DNA of 64,000 bases from Clostridia bacterium (GTDB lineage: Bacteria; Bacillota; Clostridia; Oscillospirales; Acutalibacteraceae). The position numbers were made by a program, and so were the translations under genes. The stretch's first letter is position 1, and the number at the start of each line of letters is the position of its first letter. This document shows positions 1 to 7,301 of the stretch, in pieces. The stretch spans positions 79,296-143,295 of the forward strand of contig JAFTWW010000028.1 in NCBI GenBank assembly GCA_017465085.1, written 5' to 3'. The notes under the pieces are model-generated. The model saw only the letters and a list, made by a program, of their open reading frames with translations. It had not been told where the DNA came from and did not search any database.

Positions 1-1249
1 TGCGGATTATACCACCTATAAGTACATTTGATTTAAGCTTCATTTCCTTAAGAGGAATTTGCTGAGCCTTAAATTCGTTGCTTACATTAAATTCTAATGC
101 CTCGATTTTGCCATCCATAAATTTATAAAGGGTTTCAACATTACTGCCAACCGAATTCTGAAGGGCGCGGGCATATCTTGTTATAACATCGGACACGATA
201 CGCTTAGGCGAAATGACCGAATCTATACCTAACTTTTCTGCCATAGAAATAAGCTCGTTACTGTTTATCTTAGCAATGACCTTAGGCACTTTCTGTGACA
301 TTGCGAAGAAGGAAACAAGGATGTTTTCCTCATCTATACCCGTAAGGGTAACGAGAGCATCACTTGTAAGGAGTCCCTCCTCCAAAAGCACCTCCTGACT
401 TGCTCCATCGCCGTTGATAACAACTGCGCCAGGAAGCCTTTGCGCTGCAAGAGAGCAACGGGCTTCATCCTTATCGACAATAGTAACATTGCTTCCCGAA
501 CTCAAAAGCATTTTGGCAAGATAAAATGCGGTAGTGCTTGCGCCTAAAATCATAACATTTTTTGCCTGCTTTTGTATAGCGCCCATAGTTTTGAAAAACT
601 TATGAATTTCGTGAGGAGTGGCTATAATGCCTATTCTATCGCCATTTTTAAGCACAAAATTACCATCGGGAACGAACACCTCATCATTGCGCACAACGAG
701 GCCTATAAGGAAATTTGATTTATATTTCTTCCTTAAATCCATCAGGCTTACGCCATCAAGATTGGAGTTCTCCTTAAGTATAAATTCCACCATTTCAAAA
801 TTCCTTCTTGAAAAGGTTTCTATATTAACGGCGGAGGGCAATTTCAGTATATTAAAAAGCTCACTTGCCACCAAAAGCTCGGGGTTGATATGAAGCGATA
901 GGCCGAGGTACTGCTTAACATAGGGAAGGTTCTTATCGTTATACTCGGGGTTCCTTATTCTCGCCACGGTATGCTTTGCGCCCATCTTTTCAGCTATAAC
1001 GCAGCTAAGCATATTAAGCTCATCCGAGCCCGTTATGGCAACGAAAATATCGGTTTTATCGATGCCTGCTTCAAGCAGAGTATCATAATCCGCGCCGTTA
1101 CCGCAGATGCAGATTATATCATATATATCTCTTATTTCATCTATAGCGGCGCTGTTGCTATCAACCGCTACAACATCATGGCCCTCTGACACCAGACTTG
1201 ATATAACGGTGTTGCCAATTTTGCCGCAACCCATAACTACTATTTTCAT
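1..1249 (-). CDS. trkA: Trk-type potassium uptake regulatory protein TrkA (3' end outside window)
   Basis: This is the cytoplasmic NAD-binding gating subunit of a Trk/Ktr potassium uptake system. The ATG is preceded by a GGAAGG Shine-Dalgarno, and an open frame of 416 codons runs off the left edge. The N-terminal Rossmann fold has a GCGKIG nucleotide-binding loop at residues 8-13. A second RCK unit starts near residue 226 (VMILGAS), so the protein has the duplicated TrkA_N/TrkA_C layout of full-length TrkA. Only the last few dozen residues should be missing. It is divergent from the LCP gene. A trkH membrane partner would be expected beyond the left edge but is not visible. Confidence 0.93.
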   Translation of the reverse strand, partial: MKIVVMGCGKIGNTVISSLVSEGHDVVAVDSNSAAIDEIRDIYDIICICGNGADYDTLLEAGIDKTDIFVAITGSDELNMLSCVIAEKMGAKHTVARIRNPEYNDKNLPYVKQYLGLSLHINPELLVASELFNILKLPSAVNIETFSRRNFEMVEFILKENSNLDGVSLMDLRKKYKSNFLIGLVVRNDEVFVPDGNFVLKNGDRIGIIATPHEIHKFFKTMGAIQKQAKNVMILGASTTAFYLAKMLLSSGSNVTIVDKDEARCSLAAQRLPGAVVINGDGASQEVLLEEGLLTSDALVTLTGIDEENILVSFFAMSQKVPKVIAKINSNELISMAEKLGIDSVISPKRIVSDVITRYARALQNSVGSNVETLYKFMDGKIEALEFNVSNEFKAQQIPLKEMKLKSNVLIGGIIR

Positions 1250-1340
1250 ATATACCTTCCTTACAAAGTATTTACGCCTATTATACTACAAACCTTTACA
1301 TATTTCCATAGTTTCTGCAAAGATTTTTTTATTTACCCGA

Positions 1341-1369
1341 TTGACATAAATTATTGGGCATAATATAAT
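1341..1369 (+). promoter_or_regulatory. sigma-A type promoter of the LCP gene
   Basis: A perfect TTGACA and a perfect TATAAT are separated by 17 bp. The predicted start near 1376 places the short palindromic repeat at 1379 inside the 5' leader, between promoter and ribosome binding site. Confidence 0.8.
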
Positions 1370-1378
1370 TATATTATC

Positions 1379-1425
1379 TTAGCCAAAGCATTGGGACCCG
1401 AATTTGAGTTCGAATGTTTTGATTA
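1379..1425. repeat. Short (hairpin-only) copy of the TTAGCC TIR repeat
   Basis: The sequence opens with the same TTAGCCAAAGCATTGGGACC end seen in the longer copies near 18.4 and 45.3 kb, and closes with a diverged inverted copy. It is effectively two terminal repeats joined with no internal region. The centre can form a CGAA/TTCG-tipped stem, and the outer part pairs AAGCATT with AATGTTT imperfectly. It lies in the LCP leader directly upstream of the Shine-Dalgarno. Confidence 0.7.
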
Positions 1426-1443
1426 GGGAAAGGAAGCGTTGCC

Positions 1444-2448
1444 GTGAAAAAAAGTATTAAGATACCCATTATCATTCTCTCCTGTTTTGTGGGTGTTTGT
1501 ATTGTTCTCGGCGGTATTTACGGTGCCTTTTATTTAAGCGGTAAAAATCTTTTTCGCGGCAGCCTTCAGAACATTGACGCAGATAATATAGAGGTCGATG
1601 AAAACGAAATTATATATAAGGATAAGACCTATACCCTTAATAAGAACATTATAAGTATGCTCTTTATCGGTATTGATAGAGATAATATCAATGAAAACGA
1701 GGGTTATGGAGAAAATGGGCAGGCGGATAGTATTTTCGTAATGGCGCTTGATACCAAAACGGGCTCAGTTAAAATTTTACCCATTTCAAGAGAAACTATG
1801 GTTGATGTTGATATATACTCCTCTACGGGAATATATACAGGGGTAAAAAACGAGCAGGTTTGCCTATCCTATGCCTATGGCGGCACAACGCAGGAAAGCT
1901 GTGAAAATGTGCTTAAATCGGTTAAGCGTATACTTTACGGCATAAACATTAACAGTTATGTTGCAATAGAGCTTGACGGAATGGCCGCTATCACCGATAA
2001 AATCGGAGGCGTTGAGGTTGAAGCCCTTGAGGATATGAACGGCTTCGGTTTCATCTGCACAAAGGGAGAAAAAATTAAATTATACGGAAAAGATGCTATC
2101 ACATATATTCAGACAAGGGGCGAAGATTTAGAAGCAAATCAGCGGAGAATGGAAAGGCAAAAGCAATTTTTATCCGCCTTCGCCTCGACCTCGGGAAATG
2201 CGATTATGAAGGATTATTCCAATATTTTAACCTTCTACAACACCCTTTCCCCCTATCTTTCAACCAATTTAAGCCTATCACAGATAACCTATGTGGCAAC
2301 CAATTTTATAAAGGCTGATATTGGTAGCTCCTTTGAATTTATGTCGATACCAGGCGAACACAAAAAGGGCGATAAATATATAGAATTTTATCCCGATGAG
2401 GATGCTCTGCTTGATGCTATCGTGGATATATTTTATGTTGCCAAATAA
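1444..2448 (+). CDS. LytR-CpsA-Psr (LCP) family cell-wall polymer transferase
   Basis: LCP enzymes attach lipid-linked anionic glycopolymers such as teichoic acid or capsule to peptidoglycan on the outer face of the membrane. The 334-residue protein has one N-terminal membrane anchor (about residues 7-31). The LCP core follows: MLFIGIDRDN near residue 76, an aspartate in QADSIFV, ISRETMVDVDI, and the arginine-rich EANQRRMERQ segment that binds polyprenyl phosphate in the family. Translation starts at a GTG behind AGGAAG. The gene is monocistronic, with a structured hairpin element on each side. The natural substrate cannot be read from sequence. Confidence 0.9.
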   Translation: MKKSIKIPIIILSCFVGVCIVLGGIYGAFYLSGKNLFRGSLQNIDADNIEVDENEIIYKDKTYTLNKNIISMLFIGIDRDNINENEGYGENGQADSIFVMALDTKTGSVKILPISRETMVDVDIYSSTGIYTGVKNEQVCLSYAYGGTTQESCENVLKSVKRILYGININSYVAIELDGMAAITDKIGGVEVEALEDMNGFGFICTKGEKIKLYGKDAITYIQTRGEDLEANQRRMERQKQFLSAFASTSGNAIMKDYSNILTFYNTLSPYLSTNLSLSQITYVATNFIKADIGSSFEFMSIPGEHKKGDKYIEFYPDEDALLDAIVDIFYVAK

Positions 2449-2459
2449 ACCGTATAAAG

Positions 2460-2837
2460 AAAGCTCGGCGTTGATGCACACTCCGTAAGGAAGTGTGCAT
2501 CAGTTATATTCGCCTGACGGCGAGTTATATTGCTTTGCAGTTATATGATGCTTCGCATCGTTATATTGTCCTTCGGACAGTTTTTAGCCAATATAATATC
2601 ACTGAAACCGCAAGGATTCAATATCACTTTTGCCGCAAGGCAAAAATATCGCTGCAAACGATAGTTTGCAATATCACTTTACCTGCCAATAAAGATATTC
2701 TTTATTTTCGGCAAGTATTTACCTTTTATCAAAGTATGTACCCACTATGACACTTTCCGTTTTGAAAGTGTCATTTTTAATTATAAAAAGAACAACGGAG
2801 ACAACTTCCTTACGAAGAGTCCCCGTTGCCGAGCTTT
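2460..2837. repeat. Modular hairpin-ladder element, copy A
   Basis: This fills the 394-bp gap between two convergent genes and holds no credible ORF. Outer inverted repeats AAAGCTCGGC (2460-2469) and GCCGAGCTTT (2828-2837) bound it. Inside the left end is a hairpin with a CCGTAAGGA loop; the right end has a matching hairpin on the other strand. The left arm carries four TTATATT/G-type spacers alternating with short palindromes (CGCCtgaCGGCG, GCtttGC, ATGCttCGCAT, GTCCttcGGAC). The right arm carries AATATCAC-type spacers alternating with palindromes (for example TTTTGCCgcaaGGCAAAA). The spacers of the two arms are mutually complementary. Copy B near 5.2 kb shares this plan. Confidence 0.75.
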
Positions 2838-2842
2838 TCTTA

Positions 2843-4267
2843 TTATATGATCATTCCGTCTTTTTTGAGTTGCTGTGTTAAAAGATTTGTATCCACATCA
2901 CACACATCGGTATTGGTTTTAACCGCCAACGCGGCCGCGCAGCCTGCCGCTTGACCTGTAAGAATACAGGTTCCCTGTATTCTTGTTGCAGAATGCGCCA
3001 CGTGGTCCACCGAAATACATCTGCCGCAGGCGAGAAGATTTGTAAATTTATTGGAACAAAGGCTTCGGTAAGGCACTTCAAAATAATCCTTCTTAAGATG
3101 GCCTCCTATGGCCCCGTGCCTGCCACGCGGATCGTGGATATCAACTATGTAATATCCGCGGCATACGGTATCCTCGAAGGAAGCGCCGTTAATAAGCTCA
3201 GAGCCGCTTAATACATATCTTCCGCGAAGTCTATATGATTCTCTTATGCCGAGTCGGGAAGAGGTCTCTACAAGGTAGGCATTTTCAAATCCAGGAATAA
3301 AGGTTTTAAGAAAATCCACAATGGCTATCAGCTGAAGCTGCGCCTGCGCCTCACCCCTTGAAAGCTCCTCGGCATTGCCGCCGTTGATATTAAGTATGCG
3401 GGACATATTTACTACTGCCTCATCCTGATGTCTGCCCAAGGTTACAAGCACTCGGTTTTGTGGAGTAGGTATATTTTCGGAAACGATTTGGAAACCCGTG
3501 GTTCCTGCAAATTCCCAACTGTTAAAGCGTTCTTTTGTTATACCAAGGTCACCGAAAACCAATTTTTTATTGTTAAGCTCGCTTGCTTTTTTAACATCTA
3601 CACCCCTCATAACAAAGAAAAGGGATACGGGCTGCATCAGATGTTCATCCTCGTATTTATCATCCTTTGCATTGTTGCTATGGTTTATATCAAGCTGATT
3701 CTCTACAAGCTGTTCAAAAACATCCTTTTCGCTTCCAAGTGTGTTATCATCCCCTGAAAGAAGGATGAGATCGGCATCGCCCGAAGCATCTATAAAGCTT
3801 TTTGCCGATATCTGCAAAAATCCTGACTTATCCTTAATTATAACGCTATCCACTTTTCCGTTTCGGGTTTCAGCATCACATAGCATTGAATGGAAATGAA
3901 CATCTACCCCATACTCCATACACTTTTTCAAAAACACATACTTAAGTATGTGCGGTGAAACGGGATAGCCTCTATTCCCCTCTTCGTTAGAAAATACGTA
4001 TTTTTTGGTAAGGGCAATAACCTCCTTGATGATCTCATCGGTAAGGCCGCCGAATCTTTCGCCGCTTTTTGAACTTGTTGAGGATAAAGGAGTAACAAGA
4101 CCTATACCCGCTTGACCGCCAAGCGTTCCGCCTGCTTCAACGAGTATCGTTTTTGCTCCGCCTCTGGCGCTGGAGATAGCCGCCGCGCAACCTGCCACGC
4201 CGCCGCCGATAACAACGGTATCGCATTCGATTTTACGGTTAGTTGAAATATTGTAATTAGAAGACAT
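2843..4267 (-). CDS. FAD-dependent oxidoreductase (FAD_oxidored family)
   Basis: A 474-residue soluble flavoprotein. The N-terminal dinucleotide-binding loop reads VVIGGGVAGCAAAIS (about residues 19-33), followed by a glutamate-ended strand (ILVEAGG) and LGGQAG, typical of the FAD-dependent oxidoreductase family related to fumarate reductase and thioredoxin reductase folds. The conserved C-terminal part includes GRCISVDHVAHSATRIQGTC, where FAD and substrate contacts usually lie. A strong AGGAGGTAA precedes the ATG. It is transcribed away from an AraC-type regulator 99 bp upstream, which probably controls it. Homologues act on sugar or polyol derivatives, but the substrate is unknown. Confidence 0.8.
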   Translation of the reverse strand: MSSNYNISTNRKIECDTVVIGGGVAGCAAAISSARGGAKTILVEAGGTLGGQAGIGLVTPLSSTSSKSGERFGGLTDEIIKEVIALTKKYVFSNEEGNRGYPVSPHILKYVFLKKCMEYGVDVHFHSMLCDAETRNGKVDSVIIKDKSGFLQISAKSFIDASGDADLILLSGDDNTLGSEKDVFEQLVENQLDINHSNNAKDDKYEDEHLMQPVSLFFVMRGVDVKKASELNNKKLVFGDLGITKERFNSWEFAGTTGFQIVSENIPTPQNRVLVTLGRHQDEAVVNMSRILNINGGNAEELSRGEAQAQLQLIAIVDFLKTFIPGFENAYLVETSSRLGIRESYRLRGRYVLSGSELINGASFEDTVCRGYYIVDIHDPRGRHGAIGGHLKKDYFEVPYRSLCSNKFTNLLACGRCISVDHVAHSATRIQGTCILTGQAAGCAAALAVKTNTDVCDVDTNLLTQQLKKDGMII

Positions 4268-4366
4268 ACTATTACCTCCTTTTTTCGAAAATTATAGTGG
4301 AAAAACGGAAAAAAGTATAGTACAATATAAATATAAAATTGTAAAAATCAAACATTGAGGTAAAAT

Positions 4367-5173
4367 ATGAAATATGCCGAATTGTTCCCCTGCCTTTTAA
4401 GCGCCGTAAAATTCCGCTCCACCCATGAATCGCCCAACAGTGAAAAGGTTAAAAATCAGTATTATTACAGAGTTATGGCTTTTATTGATGGCAAAGCAAC
4501 CGTTTCCACGGATGAATTTAACCTTGTATTAAAAAGAGGCGATGTACTATTTCTTACGCCCAACTTCCCATATCGCATTCTAAACACACACGGTGAATTT
4601 GAAGTATTGAATATATATTTTGATTTTTCAAGAAAAAGCGATTTTTTACCCAGAGCATCTATTAACACCGTTTTGCAATCCAACTTCGATAGCAATCGTA
4701 TAAAAAATCTTTTTCATTTTGAGGATGCTCCCCCACTTAACTCAAGCAAGGTTATTGCGAATAATAAAAACATCATAGATTATTCACTTAAAATTGCCGC
4801 TTTATCGGACAACGGGGCTGAAATGCGTCTTAAAAGGCATCTGCTTTCCTGTATTTTAGAAGAAATTATTATCAGTGAACAAAGAAACAACTCCCCCATT
4901 AAAGCAGATGAAATTATAAACTATATAAAGGAAAATGCAGAAAAGAAAATCACCGCTGATGAGCTAAGTGAAATTTTTCATTATCACAAAAATCACATAA
5001 ACCGAATTGTTAAGGTCAAAACGGGTTATACGCTGAAAGCCTTCATTTTAAGATGTAAAGCAGATCTTGCGAGAGGACTGCTTGAGGAAACGGATATGAC
5101 GACAACCGAGATTGCGGGATATCTTAATTTCTTTGATGCAAGTCATTTAATAAAGACAATGAAAAGATTTTAA
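4367..5173 (+). CDS. AraC family transcriptional regulator, C-terminus apparently clipped
   Basis: A 268-residue one-component regulator. The N-terminal half looks like a cupin-type ligand pocket (VLKRGDVLFLTPNFPYRI). The C-terminal half carries the two AraC helix-turn-helix motifs (ITADELSEIFHYHKNHINRIVK and MTTTEIAGYLNFFDASHLIKTMKRF). Family members normally continue about a dozen residues past this phenylalanine (F-K-K-x-x-G-x-S-P-x-x-Y-R). Here the stop comes at once, and hairpin element B begins 8 bp later, so the tail may have been lost when the element arrived. It is divergent from the FAD oxidoreductase, its most likely target. Confidence 0.88.
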   Translation: MKYAELFPCLLSAVKFRSTHESPNSEKVKNQYYYRVMAFIDGKATVSTDEFNLVLKRGDVLFLTPNFPYRILNTHGEFEVLNIYFDFSRKSDFLPRASINTVLQSNFDSNRIKNLFHFEDAPPLNSSKVIANNKNIIDYSLKIAALSDNGAEMRLKRHLLSCILEEIIISEQRNNSPIKADEIINYIKENAEKKITADELSEIFHYHKNHINRIVKVKTGYTLKAFILRCKADLARGLLEETDMTTTEIAGYLNFFDASHLIKTMKRF

Positions 5174-5180
5174 CAAAAGG

Positions 5181-5519
5181 AAAAAAGCAGAGCTTTGCGA
5201 GACTTCTCTAAGGGAAGTCTCGCAGTTTTATTCGCCAAAGGCGAGTGATATTGCTTCGCAGTTATATTATGCTTTCGCATAGTGATATTGTCCCACGGAC
5301 AGTTTTTAGGGCGAATAAAATATCACTACGACGGTAAGGAGTAATATCACTTTCACAAGGTGAAAATATCACTCTGTGCGTCAGCACAGAATATCACTAA
5401 AGCATTTGTACTTACAAATGCGATGCTGGTTCTATCAGATAAATACAAAAACCACGATGAATTTCATCGTGGTTTTTATTATCCTTATGAGAAGCAGCCT
5501 TTTGCTCTGCTTTTTTTAT
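5181..5519. repeat. Modular hairpin-ladder element, copy B
   Basis: This fills the 358-bp gap between the convergent araC-type gene and hndD. Outer inverted repeats are AAAAAAGCAGAGC (5181-5193) and GCTCTGCTTTTTT. A terminal hairpin GCGAGACTT/AAGTCTCGC has a TAAGG-containing loop as in copy A. The left arm has four T-K-ATATT/TTTTATT-type spacers separated by palindromes (CGCCaaaGGCG, GCttcGC, ATGCtttcGCAT, GTCCcacGGAC). The right arm has four AATATCAC-type spacers separated by others (TTTCACaaGGTGAAA, CTGTGCgtcaGCACAG). The last hairpin, AACCACGATGAAATTTCATCGTGGTT-like, is at about 5450-5475. Individual palindromes differ between copies while the spacers are conserved. Confidence 0.75.
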
Positions 5520-5531
5520 CACAAATAGATA

Positions 5532-7283
5532 TTACTTTGTATACTTCTTACGGGCTACATAAGAGGTATGGAGATCGTGGTGAGCCTTGTGGCCGCCGAA
5601 GCCATCGTACCACTCGCTGTAAAGGGCCTTTACAACGGGAGATTCGTGTGACTTTCTGATGGTCATAGCTGCATCCTGATCATAGAGAGCTTTAGCGCGA
5701 ACTGCCTTAAGATCAACAGTATCGCGAACGCTCTGAGGCTGAATGGGCTGACCGCCGCCGTTTACACAGCCGCCGGGGCATCCCATAATCTCAACGAAGG
5801 TCCAACCATCAGGATTGCCTGCCTTCATTCTATCCATAACAACCTTAGCAGCAGCGCCGCCTGATGCAACGGCTACCTTAATTTCAAGGTCGCCAAGCTT
5901 AGCGGTAGCCTGCTTAAGACCCATAGTGCCGCGAACTGCTTCGTAATCAACCTCTGCATTATCCTTACCTGTAATCCAGTCGTTAGCGGTACGAAGAGCA
6001 GCCTCCATAACACCGCCTGTAGCGCCGAAGATAACGGCTGCGCCCGTATCCTCACCAAGAGGATTATCAAACTCTTCATCGGGAAGAGCGGTGAAGTTGA
6101 TACCTGCGCGGTCAATCATTCTGCCGAGCTCTCTTGTGGTGATAGCAATATCAACATCGGGAACGCCTGCGGCGGACTGATCCTCACGGCCTATCTCAAA
6201 CTTCTTAGCGGTACAGGGCATAACGGATACAGAAACGATATCCTCTGCCTTAACGCCTGCTTTTTCTGCCCAATAGGTCTTAATAACCGCGCCTGCCATC
6301 TGCTGAGGAGATTTGCAGGTTGAAAGATGGTTAATCATATCGGGGAAATAAAGCTCGCAGAACTTAACCCAACCCGGTGAGCAGGAGGTAATCATAGGAA
6401 GAACGCCGCCGTTCTTTACACGGTCGAGAAGCTCGTTAGCCTCTTCAACGATGGTAAGGTCGGCCGCAAAATCGGTATCAAATACCTTATCAAAACCGAG
6501 TCTGCGAAGAGCAGCTACCATCTTGCCCTCAACATTAGTGCCAACGGGCATACCAAAGCACTCGCCTAAAGTAGCGCGGATGGAGGGAGCTGTCTGAACA
6601 ACAACGGTCTTGGTGGGATCAGCTAATGCTGCCCAAATCTTATCAGTATCATCCTTCTCGGTAAGAGCGCCTGTGGGGCAAACTGCAGTACACTGACCGC
6701 AGGAGATACAGGGAACGCTGTTAAGGGGAAGGTCGAAGGGCTGACCGATATTGGTATCAATACCGCGGTCATTAGCGCCGATAACGCTTACATACTGCTC
6801 CTTACATACTGCTACGCAACGGCGGCAGAGTATGCACTTGTTGTTATCACGAACAAGGTGAGGAGTGGTTTCATCAAGCTCATATACGGGCTTGAAGCCG
6901 CCGAAAGCGGATTCCTCAACGCCGTAGTCACGGCAGAGCTTCTGCAATTCGCAGTTGGTAGAGCGAGCACAGGAAAGACACTTTTTATCGTGAGTTGAGA
7001 GGATAAGCTCAAGAGTAGTTCTTCTTGCCTTCTGAATCTTTTCAGAGTTGGTGAGAACCTCCATACCCTCGCTTACGGGGTAAACGCAGGCGGTAACAAC
7101 ACGGAAGCCGCGGCCTTCATTTACTTCAACAACGCAGATACGACAAGCGCCTATTTCGTTCTTTTCCTTCATATAGCAAAGGGTGGGAATTTCAACACCT
7201 GCTACACGGGCAGCCTCTAAAACAGTGGAGCCCTTGGGTACGCTTACAGCAATACCGTTAATTTTTAAGTTAATCATATCCAT
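5532..7283 (-). CDS. hndD: NAD(P)-linked [FeFe] hydrogenase catalytic subunit HndD/HydA
   Basis: The catalytic subunit of a multimeric hydrogenase that makes or oxidises H2 and, in studied relatives, confurcates electrons from NAD(P)H and reduced ferredoxin. The 583 residues hold a plant-type [2Fe-2S] domain (cysteines about 37-66), a His/Cys [4Fe-4S] site (HDKKCLSC, about 96-103), two [4Fe-4S] motifs (CILCRRC near 148, CISCGQC near 190), then the H-cluster domain with L1 TSCSPGW, L2 MPCTAKKFE and L3 GCPGGCVNGGGQP, and a C-terminal small-subunit region. L1 has Ser where many enzymes have the second Cys. The start sits behind AAAGGAG, 18 bp after hndC. It is the last gene of the operon. Confidence 0.95.
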   Translation of the reverse strand: MDMINLKINGIAVSVPKGSTVLEAARVAGVEIPTLCYMKEKNEIGACRICVVEVNEGRGFRVVTACVYPVSEGMEVLTNSEKIQKARRTTLELILSTHDKKCLSCARSTNCELQKLCRDYGVEESAFGGFKPVYELDETTPHLVRDNNKCILCRRCVAVCKEQYVSVIGANDRGIDTNIGQPFDLPLNSVPCISCGQCTAVCPTGALTEKDDTDKIWAALADPTKTVVVQTAPSIRATLGECFGMPVGTNVEGKMVAALRRLGFDKVFDTDFAADLTIVEEANELLDRVKNGGVLPMITSCSPGWVKFCELYFPDMINHLSTCKSPQQMAGAVIKTYWAEKAGVKAEDIVSVSVMPCTAKKFEIGREDQSAAGVPDVDIAITTRELGRMIDRAGINFTALPDEEFDNPLGEDTGAAVIFGATGGVMEAALRTANDWITGKDNAEVDYEAVRGTMGLKQATAKLGDLEIKVAVASGGAAAKVVMDRMKAGNPDGWTFVEIMGCPGGCVNGGGQPIQPQSVRDTVDLKAVRAKALYDQDAAMTIRKSHESPVVKALYSEWYDGFGGHKAHHDLHTSYVARKKYTK

Positions 7284-7301
7284 TATATTACGGCTCCTTT
7301 C

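Noticed and set aside
2500-2700. CRISPR-like alternation of spacers and repeats in element A
   Set aside because: The constant part is only 7-8 bp and inverts in the middle, and the variable parts are palindromic, unlike CRISPR spacers.
2493-2750. 85-codon open frame across hairpin element A
   Set aside because: No ribosome binding site, composition dictated by the TTATATT spacers and palindromes, and no protein-like pattern.
4268-4366. Search for a riboswitch in the FAD oxidoreductase/AraC gap
   Set aside because: The gap is only 99 bp and A+T-rich, with no recognisable aptamer motif.
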